A DNA stretch of 64,000 nt. Source: Paraphaeosphaeria minitans. Lineage: Eukaryota > Ascomycota > Dothideomycetes > Pleosporales > Didymosphaeriaceae. This document shows positions 43,009-55,018 of this stretch, piece after piece (positions within the stretch are counted from its first letter, which is position 1; every line of letters begins with the position of its first letter). The position numbers and the translations under genes are program-made. Below the pieces are notes generated by a model. It had not been told where the DNA came from. It did not search any database and worked only from the letters and a program-made list of their open reading frames with translations. The DNA lies in contig WJXW01000004.1 in the NCBI GenBank assembly GCA_015832175.1, forward strand, positions 1,984,001-2,048,000. Direction: 5' to 3'.

Positions 43009-43033
43009 AAGTGGGTCGGGACGGTATTTCCGG
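43009..43033 (+). repeat. Second, outward-facing copy of the same terminal repeat
   Basis: AAGTGGGTCGGGACGG at 43009-43024 is a perfect inverted copy of 42760-42775, 233 bp away. Similarity continues into 43025-43033. It may be the left end of a further, otherwise lost element or, with the first copy, the ends of a short 280-bp non-autonomous element. No partner further right was seen. Confidence 0.55.
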
Positions 43034-43864
43034 AATGATAATACCCAGGTCCACCATCACTTCAAAGACTCAATCTATCTCCCAAATATCAGCGACGTAT
43101 GTTTAACTTATCGAGACTACTCCTATCATTTGGTCAACTGTGCAACGTCGGCTGAACTTGCAGAATTTTTGCATTCGCACCCGTGGCCTTTTTGAACGAG
43201 CGCAAGCATCCCAAGAAGTAACGTCGAATGCTTCACCCAGCTATCATAACGATATCAAAAAGCTCCCTGTTCAGGTGATTGAACCCTGGGAGGGCGAATT
43301 CGATTGGGAGAGCAACGCTAATCATGTTTCTTCGTTCAATGCTGAACTTGACAAGAAGACTACCTACGTTCTTGGTACGTTTCACTTATGCGGTAGCGGA
43401 GCTTCCATTATATGTAGTTCACCGAAGATTCATCAGACGTACTCTTTGTACGTGCTGTGGCTCACTGCGCTGGCAGGTTCGCCTCTGAAGTGAAATATTG
43501 CTGATGTACCGTTTGCGTACAAAACCCCTCCATCTCGAAAACTCTGAGTTTACGTAGAAGCTTGAACTGAACGATATTGAAGCTCATCATGGTTTTTACT
43601 GCGCTCCGTCATCTTTGTCCCTCTTACGACTACTCACGGGTGCACATCAAGTGCCGTTGGGAAGTGCTAGAAAGTCTCTTCTACATCTCGCCGTTCGCAT
43701 CAAAGGGAAAACCGGCGGCGGAAATTGTGCCTCAATTTCTTCGCAACTTATTCCGATCAGATGACATTGAACCCAAAACAGATGACAAGATGGATTCATC
43801 TTACAACTAGTAGTACAAACTACAATTCCAACCATGCGACCAATCGTAGGTTTATGAAAATATT
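43034..43864. other. Intergenic region, possible gene remnant
   Basis: About 830 bases. Plus-strand frames at 43140-43493 (with LPVQVIEPWEGEFDWE) and 43577-43810 (with GKPAAEIVPQFLRNLF) look slightly protein-like and lie in successive frames, so they could be exons or a decayed gene. No family is recognised and no start or complete splice model can be supported. Confidence 0.3.
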
Positions 43865-45606
43865 TTACTCATTGTCCGTACCCTCGAAGCTGTCGTAAAA
43901 CGTGTCTGAATCGGAGTCACTAGCATCCATCGTCTCAACCTGGCCAACAACATTCTTTCCAGCCGTCTTAGCCGCTAGCAGATCTGCGACCCACTTATCA
44001 GCATCCTCAATTGCCTTCTCTGGAGTATCGCTCAGCGGGATCAGAACCCCTGAATTTCAGCGGGGGTGAACTTGAGGTTTGGATTCTTACCAGCAAACTC
44101 AGCAGCGAGCTCAGCGATGCGGACATGAGCGTCCGAGACATCCTGCTCGTTGCTGATGTCGCTGTAGAAGCGCTTGAAAATGTTCTCTGCGACAGCGCGG
44201 CTGGCGTTGCCAACGTGGATCTGCTTATCGATGCGGCCTGGCCGGACAAGCGCCTTGTCGATATTCTCGGGCTCGTTGGTGGTCATGATGAGGACGACGC
44301 CATCGGCTAGTGCGTCGATGGCATTGAGCAGGCCGCTCAGCGAGATGGAACCAGCAGGGGCAATGGCGTGAGCTGGTCGTGCTGATTGCATCATGGGGGC
44401 GAAGGCATCATGTCCAGTCAGCTCACTGCCCGAGTTTGGCTTCTTATTCCCGCTATCAGATGCATCCGAGGAGTCTGTAGAATGCTTTAGCACCTTCTCA
44501 CGTCCAATGCCCGCGGAATCAATGTCCTCGAGTAGGACGACCGAACCGTGACCTGCAGACAGGAAAAGCTCCATCAGATGACCCTCGTTACGGACCTCCC
44601 CGATAGCGATAGTGTACAGGGAGCCCCCAATGTGACCAGCGAGTGCCAGCGAGATGGAGCTCTTCCCGGTGCCTGGCGGGCCCTGCAAAAGTATACCGCG
44701 CTTAAAGGGAATACCGCGGGCAGAGTACCACCTCGCACGGCCCTTGGAAAAGAATCGATCGACGTCACTAACAAGATCAGCCTTGACCTGCTCATCGAGG
44801 TCGATTGTACTCAGCGGGCGGACAGGCTTGATGCGCTGGTTCCACACTTGCAAACCACGCGGGTTCGAGGCTTGGGAAACCGTGAAGAAAGGCGTAACGC
44901 GCGACTCCTTTACTTCTTCAGTGAAGACGTAGTCAGCAAAGCGTTGAAGCAAGCTACCAGATGGGTCGAGGGAATAGACAGTGATGCTCTCACCGGAAAG
45001 TTCGATATAATCACTTACCCCGTACTTGTCGCGCTCAGAACGAACCATCTGCCCATCTTCCTCCTCTTTAGTCTTTGGAGTCTGGAATGAGAAGTACAAT
45101 GGGTGCTTTTTGAAATAGAGCAACCCGCCCGTCATAGCTGTCCGCTTATCGCCCACAAAGTCGTGCGTCTGTGTAGAGGTGTTCCACTCGACTGAGGAAA
45201 CAGTGTACTTAAGGTGGCGATTGGCACGGCTGGCCCCCTGAGCATCAAGCCACTTTTGAATGCCTCGCGCGGTCTTGTGCTCAACGGGGAGAGTGATGCT
45301 CGAAGTCAAGTGCCCAAGAAAGAGAGGCTTAACGTAACCCCAAGCGAAGCGAATGCTTAAAGCAGCACCAAACGCCATCAACATCTTTCGAGTGATGGAA
45401 GTGATGTCGAAATTAGCCTTGCGTTTTATGAAACCGTAAAGCAACTTCCAGAGCGGTGCGAGAGGACCCAAACCTTCGGGAGCTGCCGCAGCAATAGCGA
45501 TTTCTAGCACTGAGCCTGCAGCGGACACACCTGTGCCAGCAGGCGATGAAAGATTGGGCGTTAAATCGAATGAAGGCCTTAATCCTGGGGCAAAGCTCGT
45601 AGCCAT
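43865..45606 (-). pseudogene. BCS1-like AAA ATPase, frameshifted near its C-terminus
   Basis: Open from ATG 45606 (MATSFAPGLRPSF) to a TGA at 44041-44043, about 521 residues. The N-terminal part has a hydrophobic segment (about 70-105) and the BCS1_N domain (RYTVSSVEW, GGLLYFKKHPLYFSF). The AAA domain has Walker A GPPGTGKSS, Walker B VVLLEDIDSAG, and TTNEPENIDKALVRPGRID. At the C-terminus, KFTPAEIQGF is followed at once by the stop; reading one base later gives IPLSDTPEKAIEDADKWVADLLAAK and an acidic tail to a TAA at 43865. The family continues AEIQGFL here, so one C seems missing from TTCCTG (near 44044). The corrected length would be 580 residues. The truncated protein keeps the whole ATPase core and could still work. 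BCS1-like fungal paralogues sit in mitochondrial or other membranes and are often linked to heterokaryon or stress biology. Confidence 0.75.
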
Positions 45607-47015
45607 TTCAAGAACGAATGAATAGTCGGTGTGTGTATTATTTGCGGTAAGTTTTGTAATGTAGGTGGTTTGGTCTCGAGTCTCTCGTGGCTGATGGCAT
45701 GTATAAGTCGAAAAAGTCTCTATTATATGTAAAAAGAACTTCGGGATGACATTGTGCACTCAACGTTGTGCGCTCGGATAGAACGACCAACCGATATAGA
45801 CGTGCATTGTGAAAACACAGTGACATGCGAAATATCCTGTACAACGTGCAACAAAGAAATTGGTTACAGGGCTCGTGTAGAAATCTAGTCCAATGCCCAT
45901 CCCATCGTTGACGTCGCTCAAATGATAGCGTTCTGTATTTGTGTTGTGTTTTTCGAACCCATGTAAGCTGTTCAGCCTCGTCCAATCTCGTCGAGGGGAC
46001 CGAGACCACGCCCCAACACCTCACTGTTTACTCTGTTTGACATCATAATCATAAGAATTACATCTATTTTAAACAGAGAACCGCCATCAGATAGCAGTAT
46101 TGCAGTGTCCAGTTTTGAGGTGCCGTTGATCCATAGTGTCGTCACGACCAGGAAAAACCGAATTCCTCGTGCCAGATGCGGAGAAGTTTTTCGTATTTTT
46201 GAGGTTTGTGGTTGTATTTATGGTGTTGCAGTCCTACTTCTTACGGAATAACTGATGTTTCCGTCTCCCATGTCTCTGCCTTGTTTCCACCACTTTCCCC
46301 TGACATAGCGACCGCGTCCGCTCCTTCGGTCAAAAGATCAGCAAGATGTATTCATTAAGCCTTCAAGACTTGACTGAGAGCTGATCAATGATGCTACCGG
46401 TTGTACCGAGGAACACGTTCAGAAAATCTTGAAGCTCCCGTGAGGCGCTTTTTGGGAGTGTCCTCGTCTATAATGGCACAGTTCGGAGTAGCGTGATCTC
46501 GCCCGTCGTAAGAAAGCTAGCCGACGTGGAGGACCGAGTTAGAGGCCGAGGTAGGGCTTCTTGCCATCCTAGCAAAGTGTACATTCCTGCAAAAGCCTTT
46601 GAAGACCATAGCGATCAACCGTGCGTATGACTACAACGATGGAATTAGGTGTAAATCTCCCACCGGAAAGGATACCTCTTGATCCGTCATCGTTGACCAA
46701 GCCGTCAGGTGCTTCGAGTAACCAGTCAATATGCAATTGCGTTGAATGTTATAGGTGAAGCTGATAAGTTCACGAAATGAGTTACGTGCCAAACGCTACG
46801 ATCCCAATCATCTTGTAAGCACGTGGATACCATACATGCCAGGCACCTTCATGCCAAGTCTTAGTTTAGTCTAGGTCGTATCTATCGTCATGATGCTTTT
46901 CGTGTACTTCTTAATTTTCGTTCCGTTTTCTCCATGCACGATGCCTTAATGCAACACCAACATTACAATTTGCGCTCCCCTCTTTGAGTTTCTTACCAGA
47001 TTTCACTGATACATC
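45607..47015. other. Intergenic region between two minus-strand genes
   Basis: About 1.4 kb. It holds the promoter of the BCS1-like gene and the 3' region of the helicase gene. An ORF at 45638-46024 has no motif. No repeat or RNA gene is seen. Confidence 0.45.
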
Positions 47016-50000
47016 TTAAGCCCACATGGCTCGGAACTTGGTATCGAAGTCCTCCTTCAACGCTTGGAATGCCTTAAGCACATTCAGAAGACCTGCGCCC
47101 TCTTCCCAAGCTGGCCTGTCCTGTGCGTTCTTCGCCGCCACTTCAGCCTCTTTCTTCGCTCTCTGAGCTGCAACCTCTTCCTCTAGGTCTTCTTGATCCG
47201 CATCATCATCCCAAGAGTCGACAACCTTCTTCTTCTTCTTGACCTGGACGGGCAGCTCGGTCTGGGCCGGACCAGTCCGCGTAGCTGTGGACATCGTCGA
47301 GGCAGTTTCGTAGCCTGAGTCATCGGGAAGGAACTTGTCGTCTTGCAGGGCCTCTGCATCCTCTCCCTCGCCTCGGACGTCGGACAGATCCAAGTCGGAC
47401 GCCGCGGTAAGTTGCATGAAATTCGACAAACTAGTAACAATGGTTGCTAGGACCATACTGAAGTCATTCAGGACGAACCACACGTCACCACGTCGAATCC
47501 GGTTCGCGATGACGATTGCGTTGACATCTCCGTGATTGAAGAAATCATAAAGATAGGCATTGAGAGGCAGTTCGGACTCTTCGGGGTAGAGACCGACATA
47601 TGGTATGACCGCTTCTTCCAAGAAGACCCCAGAGCGTGTGGTCGTGCAAAGATCATGAACAGATTGGAAGGTGTCTTCGTGTCCTGAAAGTGCCACAAAG
47701 GGTGAGCGGACCTTAGTAGGAGCACGCAGCTTCAAGCCATCAGCCGAGGCTGTGCCGACGCTACCGGCTTTGAATTGCGTCAATGGCAGCGCATCATCCT
47801 GTTCCTTGAGGTGCTGGTCCACAAATGTTCCGACATAGGCCTTGTAGATATCGAGGGTAGACTGGTTGTGCTTCCGGAGCAGCTCGGCTGCATCCGTTGG
47901 CATGTCAGGGAGAAAGACCACAGATGGACTGCGCTTCACTACCTTCTCCACGAACTCTTGGTCTGCCTGTCGGCAATATTGTCGTCCGAATAGATGGGCC
48001 ATGGTCAACATAAGCTCCCGAAGAACGTTCTCCTTGGCAGTGTCGTTTGCATTCAGATTTGCGCAAACCTTATGGAAATAACCGTCCTTGAGCAAAGCAT
48101 GGAATGCAAAGGAAGAGTTCTCAGTAAAGTACAAATGACTCACGCATCCAGCAAAGTTCAATGGAGCTCCACGGGCATCGAGCAGGAACTGTCGTCGCAG
48201 ATATTCGATCGAGAAACGAAGGTGATGTAGGACAGTCATTTTGGACTCTTCACCGCCAAGGTATAGACGCGGTTGCGAGAGCAGTGCGTTTACAGATCGA
48301 CTTGCGAACTGGGACTGCTTCGAATCGTTTAGGAGCGTGAACAGTCGTAACACAAGCGTCGTCGTAATGGGGAAGTGACCATTGATGTCTGGGAGACGCG
48401 AGCTGATAAGCCTGTGTACTCTGCTGGTAGATATCGAATGGAAGACAACGTTTCCGAGCATATCGAATCCACGACGGCCAGCACGACCTGCTGCTTGTCT
48501 GAAGTTAAGAGCCGACAGGAACACGGAGTCTCCAGTGAAAACGACCGTTTTACAGGGCTGCAGAGTATGTTAGCCTACATGAGTTGAATGGATAGACGCC
48601 CAAACCTACCATGTTGATACCGAGTGCCAGCGTTCCCGTTGCGATAACCACGCGAAGGAAACCTCGCCTAAACAGGATCTCGCACACTTGCCTGTACTTC
48701 CTGTTGAGACCAGCGTGATGGACTGCAATACCGCGCTTCAGAGCAGTGATAAGCCATTCGGGTACGTCTCGCCTGAGCAATTCTCTCTCAGTCTTGTCCA
48801 TCTCATCTTGCGACATCTTCCTGTTGTCCGCGAAATGGAATTTGTCAATTGGCTTGTCGGGGTTAAAGGAAGCCCAAGGACTAGCCTCGTTGTTGGCTGC
48901 GTCACGTTGAATGTCCTCCTTGGTCAGGCCTTCTTCGGCGCCACCCTTCTTCTTCGACAATTTAGGAGGTCCACGTTTACCGGCCTTAAGCATGATCTTC
49001 TTCCATTCCTCCCACTTCGCCAGCGTGCCCTTCCATTGGGCACTGGATTCCTTCCAAACTGTTTCTGCATCCACCAGTTGCTCCATCAGTTTCCGACAGA
49101 TGCGCTCGCAAAGACCGCGGTCGTAGTTGAAGAGGATAGCAGGAAGGGCATCTTGCTCGTGCAGCTTGGAGAGCATAGGAAGAATGCTCTTGATGTCGTG
49201 TTGTATCTCTACTTCGTTCTCCTCGCTGGCATCCGCATCTTCAGCCGGCGTTGCTTCACCATCCTCTTTAGGAGGCGATTCCGAGATTGTCTCTTCTTGA
49301 TTTCCTCCTAGGTCTTTCACTACAGCGTCGAATGGAGACTCCGGATCCTGCATCCAATCACGGAGCACAGACTTCAGTGCAGCCTCCCACTTAATCGTAT
49401 CAATCTTTCGGATCACAGAGGGCAGCGCCACCGCCGGATCAAGTGACTTGTCTAATGGATGACTTGCAGTCTGGCGCCTGGACAAAGTTTGCCACAGTAA
49501 ATAGCAGTCACGTGCCTCTAGAGCCAGATCGGCGGGTATGCCTCGAGATCGGTTGACAAGAGTGGAAACAGGGTGGACAAAGTGAAAGTCTTTGCTGTCG
49601 TCCAAGCCCAACTGTGCGAACGCGCGGTTCTCTTCGAGACCAGTGAACTTGTGGGTGTCGATGTCGGAGGGTTTGTAGATGAATTTTCTCAAGTCCGAGT
49701 AACGGTGGGGATGCTGCACCATGGTCAATTTATTGCCAGCACTCCTCTGAGTAGAGTCCAGCCAAGCACTGAACTCATCAGGGTTGCCGATTGTAGCGGA
49801 GAGTGCCAAGATCGGGCAAGGAGCCATGAGCAACAGCTGTTCCCAGATAAGGCCGTCCTCCGCTTGCCCTATACAGTGAACTTCATCGAAGATGATCCAC
49901 TTGATACGCTTCGACCAGGAGTTCGCGTTAGGTGGGGATAGCAGCATAATTTGCAAGATATGCGGTACCGTAACCTGTGTTGGGTATCAGCATTGACAAT

Positions 50001-52806
50001 ACGATTATGTCTCGGGGTCACATACAAGAATCTGGCAACCAGTCGGATTGTTTATCCTCATATCGCGAGTATGAATCGCCCAGACGCTGTTTCCGGCATA
50101 GCCATAGCGCTTTGAGAAACGACCCTGAATTTCGGCGGCGATTTGATTGACCAGAGCCTTCGTGGGCGCCACGTATACCAGTACATCTTCATCGTTGGCT
50201 TCCAAAACCTGCTTCATGGCGTAGAATGAGATGAACGTCTTACCAGCTGACGTAGGGGCGACAACCAGCAAGCTTCGCTTCGCATCGATCTCGTTCAACA
50301 CCTTACGTTGCCACGCATCCGGCTCGAACGGCACACGGGGATCAGGAGCTGAGTCAATGCTTCGGTCAAAGTAAGGTCCGCAGTGAAGCAATTGGAACTC
50401 TTTCTGCGGAATCGGCAAGGCCAACGAGCGTGTCGTAGATTCGAGTGCGAACTTGAAGGCCAGGGGTCTATCGCCTTCCGGCTGCGGGAGAGGAAGTTGA
50501 GGCAGTGCGAGTTCTTTGAAAACCGCTTGAAGGCACTTTATGATTGTCGATGTGACAGGCCTATTGAACTTTGAAAATGCTCCGAGCTCTGCGAAAATTA
50601 GTGCAGCAATCTTCATAGCTTCAGGCTTCTCGTCATTCTTGCATGCCACCAGCCACGGATCCAGGAGAGCGTTCAGCATGTACAGTCGTACCTCCCCCTC
50701 GAGCGTATCTCGCTTCAGTTCTGCCGAGGTACCCGTGTTGAGTGTAGCCAGATAGGTTCTCGCTCGCTGATAGCGTCCGGTCGCAGTAGGCTCCTTTTCG
50801 ATCGTGCCGACGGTCGTGCGCCAGCCCTGAATGTGTTTCTCAGCAGTTGTCTCTTCCTTTGCGCTTCGATCCGCGGCAATTTTTGCCAACATCGCTTCCT
50901 TGCGAGACGGGGCAGCCTTCTTATTGCTCTTGGCAGCTGGTTTTTGTTTTGGTTTGGCATTCTCCTCGACTTCAGCAATTGGCTTCACAGGACGTCCTCC
51001 AGTAGTGATGGTCTCCGGGTCCAGAGACTTCCCAACTGTGTTGGTGAGGCTTTGAGCATACTTCTGCATCTCATCCATGAACCATTGGTTCCGCTTCCGC
51101 GTCCAGAACTTCTGCTTCTCCGACTTGGCCAGCTGCTCTTCTCGCAGCTTCGGGTCCAAAGGCCTTTTATGATTGTGCCAATGCGAAATCTCCCTGAAAA
51201 TGTTTGCTGTCGTTGCGTCTTCTAGGTCACCCACGCGATCAATTTCGAGCTGCACGGGTGCAAGATGTGGATCGAATATCTCATTGGAGAAGGGTAGAAC
51301 CGCGTACGACTCGCTGCTTGTCGACTGAGGTGTGTGCGATGTTGCTGTTGGTATCGGGTCAGCGCAGCTATGAAACCGTGGAATGATGGGTTGCTTACTG
51401 GCAGTGCCATTGCTGGCGGCAATATCGTTGCTGGATATTCCCGCACCCAAGGCTTCACAAGCCTGCGTTAGCGTACGGTATACATCATTGACACCTATTG
51501 CCGCATCCTGAAGACAAGCGGAGAGCAGTCGTCCGTCAACAAGATCGGCCACATCACATCTGCAATTCCATGCCTCCATGTTATCGGCCCAATCTTCAGA
51601 AGCCAATATTGTCGAAGCCTCTTCACAGAAGACTTCCAATGACTCCTTGACCTTTTCGTCCAAACCAGCAGCGGACACCAAGCGTTCTTGGAGCGAGAGA
51701 CCGGAGATCAAGGCAGTATGCCGGAGGAAGGAAGAAACAAAGTCCTTGGTGACCTTATTGCCCGCGAGCAGGGCTGAGAGGACGATTACGGTAAGATAGT
51801 GTCGCTCTGTCAACTGGACCTTGACTTTGCCGGTAACGCTTTCCCAAGTGCTGCGCTCGAGGTATCGCTGGCGGGGCTCATCAATGGCATCGTCCTCGTC
51901 GAGATCGATCTTAAAAAATGTCAGCAAATTTCCGGAAGACTGGGACTAAGTCTCATGCTTTGATACAGCATGTCGAGTGTTGATGCGGAAGAAGACCCAC
52001 TGGGGAGTGGAGCGACTAGGAAATCTGCATTGCTGTGTCGGGCATTCTGCAGCGCGACAAAAAGGCAATATTACCTCTTGAGAGAGTCCACTCCCTGTAC
52101 CGCGTAGGTTCTCTAGAACTGTGGCGATGATACGAGCATCTTGGAACTCGAGACCGTTTATTAGCACGATGCTGGATCCCTGTGCCATGCTCCAGTGTAT
52201 GAGTTGCCGGAAAATGACCTTCTTGCGCAGTTCTTCGTCTTCATCATGGTCTTCATCTTCCAGAGGGTCTAGGGTCTTGTCGATCAAATTTCTCTTTCGC
52301 AAAGCTTTTGAAGAAGCACCGTCATGGCAGAGGATAAAGTAGAACTCTGTAGTTTTCAGGTACTCCACGAAGTCGTCAGAGGTGATCGATGGGAAGACGG
52401 TAATCAGCACTTCTGGGTGGGTAGCCTTGAGATTGACAGCAAGATGTCGAATGATTGCCTCCCTTGCCAAAAGGTACTTGGCGTGGGAAGCTGCAGGGGC
52501 AACGGATGGAACGCAAAGGTCGCGATGCTGGTCAAAGAAGACAACGTGGAAGTTGGCTCTTCTTGAGATCAGATTGCGCAAAAAGTTTTCGACCGTCCAG
52601 GTCGCGTGGAGGAGTTGGAATCCGGATTCGAAGTCCAGGTGGTCGTCGCCAAAGCAGTGCAACAGCAGAGAGTCGCCGTCCACCAGAAACAGCTCATTTC
52701 CGGAATAGTCGCCGACGATGTCGACGCGACGGGAGTAGATACGGGCATACCACTCAAGCACGGCATGCTGCGACTTGGAGGAGCTGTCGCTATCCTCGTT
52801 TGCCAT
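47016..52806 (-). CDS. DDX60/Ski2-like DExH-box helicase
   Basis: CDS complement(join(47016..48557, 48610..49974, 50026..51909, 52075..52806)), 1840 residues; introns of 52, 51 and 165 nt. The junctions restore LALGINM-PCKTVVFTGDS, CQIL-VTVPHILQIML and LSQE-IDLDEDDAID. The ~800-residue N-terminal region (LFLVDGDSLLLHCFGDD...) lacks a catalytic motif I recognise. The helicase core has ATP motif I APTSAGKTFISFY, motif II FDEVHCIG, motif III LSATIGN, then PAILFNYDRGLCERI and motif VI QAAGRAGRRGFD. The order and length match DDX60-like proteins, related to Ski2 and linked in animals to RNA surveillance and antiviral sensing. The fungal role is unknown. A basic/acidic stretch (KKKKKVVDSWDDDADQEDLEEE) is near the C-terminus. 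Despite 5.5 kb of coding sequence there is no frameshift. An alternative acceptor for the 165-nt intron would add a few residues. Confidence 0.92.
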
Positions 52807-53223
52807 GTTTGTGGGGGGTGTCAACTGCGTGCGCTTCAGACGTGTAGCATGGCAGTCAACGGGCTATAACTGTTTAGTTCGGCAACAGCAGTAGCACCCG
52901 TAGACGTAGGATGCACAAGTATGAGTGAGGTATGAGTGAGGTATGAGGTGAGAGGTTCCGAGGATTGGAGGGGCAGGCGTGAAGCTTGGGTGGTGATGGT
53001 GGGGTGGCTGCGGGGCGGGCGGGCGTGAAATTGGAAAATTAGTACAAGCGCCACACGCTATCGGAGTCCTAGCGTGTTTTAGCCGAGACGCACTTCCACC
53101 TGCCACGACTCACACTGGCTTCCACTGTGCATCTCAAACGTTCTCCACTGGGGGCGGAAGGTGACGATCGCACTTGTCCAGCCCTCAGCGACTTGGTATT
53201 GCTCCTCATAGTCTATTGCTAAA
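52807..53223. promoter_or_regulatory. Promoter region of the helicase gene
   Basis: About 415 bases between the helicase ATG and the 3' end of the esterase gene. An 11-bp tandem motif (TATGAGTGAGG, about 2.5 copies) occurs near 52920-52950. Confidence 0.4.
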
Positions 53224-54221
53224 CTATGCGCGATGACCAGAGGCTCTCGAATAGCACTTTCCCTTCTTCGTCCTTCTGCATTTCTACGTGTGAAATCGGG
53301 CGTTAGCGACTGCCCCAGCTTGGATTCTCTCACATCGCCACTTACCAGGTCAAAGTATTCCAGGACCAGCTCGTCTTGGTTGGGGATGTTGTGGTCTACT
53401 CCTGCCGCCGAGTACGCTTCGAATTTCGGCCCGTAGCGATACCTAGTCCATCCCTCGAGCGGTGTGTTTTGCGTGGTTTCATTACGCGTCGGGCTGTACC
53501 CGAAAACACTTGTCCACTGCTTGATCTCCTCTTCGAAGTTCTGCGGATACAAAACCGTGTCGACGGTTCCATGAAGTACCTGTAATTTGGGTCGGAATCC
53601 ACTGTAGCCCGGGTATGCTTTCTTCACCAGCGTCGCCCATTCGGCTCCTGTCATTATGATCTTTCCCGACGCACAAGCATCGGACCATACGTCGAAGTCA
53701 TCACCAGCAAAACAACCGAATGGGACTCCAGCCCAAGCGCTCCCAGCAGCGAAGACATCTGGGTAGGCGCCCACAAGCACGTTCGTCATCATGGCGCCTG
53801 AGCTCGTTCCAGAAACAAAAACACGGTCCTTGTCGCCGCCGTATCGCTTCAAGGCCCATTTCACCATGCTCACAATTCCTAGCGAGTCGCCTCCGCCGTT
53901 GTGCGTCAAGGTAGCGTTGCTGCTCACGTCCCAGCATTGGTCCACCACGTTTGACGTGTTTGGATAAATAGTGATGAAGCCGTACTTATCACCTGCGGCC
54001 GCCCACGATCGGTATTCGAACACTTGCTGCGCAGTTCCATGGCACCAGTGAGGCGCAACAAGAATCGGAGGCTTCGGTTGAAGATTCTGAGGGACGTAGA
54101 TGTAGAACGACACGTTTCTAGGGTTCGGGCCGAAGTCGACGACCTGGGTAAGGGTTGAGGACAGTTGTTGCGCGAACGCAACAGCTGCCAGCAGCGACAT
54201 GGCGACCGACGATGCAAACAT
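53224..54221 (-). CDS. Secreted CE1-family esterase (acetylxylan esterase-like)
   Basis: CDS complement(join(53224..53283, 53346..54221)), 311 residues. The start at 54221 gives a signal peptide (MFASSVAMSLLAAVAFA-QQL). The alpha/beta-hydrolase body follows fungal acetylxylan/feruloyl esterases: QVVDFGPNPRNVSFYIYVPQNL, GFITIYPNTS, CWDVSSNATLTHNGGGDSLGIVSMV, the nucleophile in VFVSGTSSGAMMTNV, YPGYSGFRPKLQVLHGTVDTVLYPQNF and the catalytic His region AAGVDHNIPNQDE. It removes acetyl groups from xylan outside the cell. The 62-nt intron (GTAAGT...TAG) near the end gives a family-like length. If it is retained, the frame stays open to a stop at 53079 with a longer, unfamiliar tail. The upstream in-frame extension to 54326 is not needed. 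Confidence 0.83.
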
Positions 54222-55018
54222 AGCTTTCGTTGCCAGAGATGGGCAATGGACGATGACCAGATCGATATACAGAGCGACACTTCTTTTGAACCCAACGCTG
54301 GTCAACGCTAAGCATGCCCATCCCATGTGTCATTCTCAATTATTCCACCACTGGATATGATATCTTGTTAATGTCGCGGGCCGTCGACCTGCCTATCCCC
54401 GGTTCTGGGAACGCAGTTGGAACTCGCGTTTGGTCGCTTTAGCATATTTGGACACGGAGCGAAGGCAAGATTGATGAATTTACCCGTTCGCTAACGGATC
54501 GCTGCGCATGCTATGTATGTTTCTATCCAAATACCTATAGTCGGTCGTGAGTCTGGCTCATTCGCATACCCTACCGGTTGACGGGCTGTTTTCTAATTTC
54601 GAGGCCACGTCCCTCTGCAAATGATCAAGGTCTCCAGCTGACAGACACGCGAGTGAGAGCATAATCAAGGTCCCCAGCTGACGGACACGAGAGTGGGAGC
54701 AACCTGTCAGGAAGAGACACCAGCTCAGTGATCTGTTGAAGTATCTGTATCGCAGCATGTGTGGCAGATGCATTCTGCGTTGAGTGAGACCATGCTCGCT
54801 GGACCACAAGCAACTCTGCGGGCAGCTCCAGAATTGATATGGCGCCTGTATTGTTCTCCATTGTCAATTGCTAAATGTCTCCAACATGCTATGCCTCTCA
54901 AGAATATCACGAGGTGGTTTTCCCAGGCCACAACCTGAAGTAATTTGGACGCTGCTGCACTGGCCGCACTTGCCCAAACCGCCAGGCCTGCACCCACCGA
55001 AAACAATAAAATGCGACC
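54222..55018. other. Divergent intergenic region with a 40-bp direct duplication
   Basis: About 800 bases between the divergent esterase and MFS genes, containing both promoters and a two-copy 40-bp tandem repeat. Small ORFs (54558-54867, minus) run over the repeat and are not considered genes. Confidence 0.45.
54621..54700. repeat. Two tandem 40-bp repeats
   Basis: Bases 54621-54660 and 54661-54700 align without gaps at 35 of 40 positions (ATGATCAAGGTCTCCAGCTG / ATAATCAAGGTCCCCAGCTG at the start). Because the period is exact it is a local duplication; its function is unknown. Confidence 0.8.

Noticed and set aside
54618..54705. CRISPR-like repeat
   Set aside because: Only two tandem copies with no spacer, in a eukaryotic genome.
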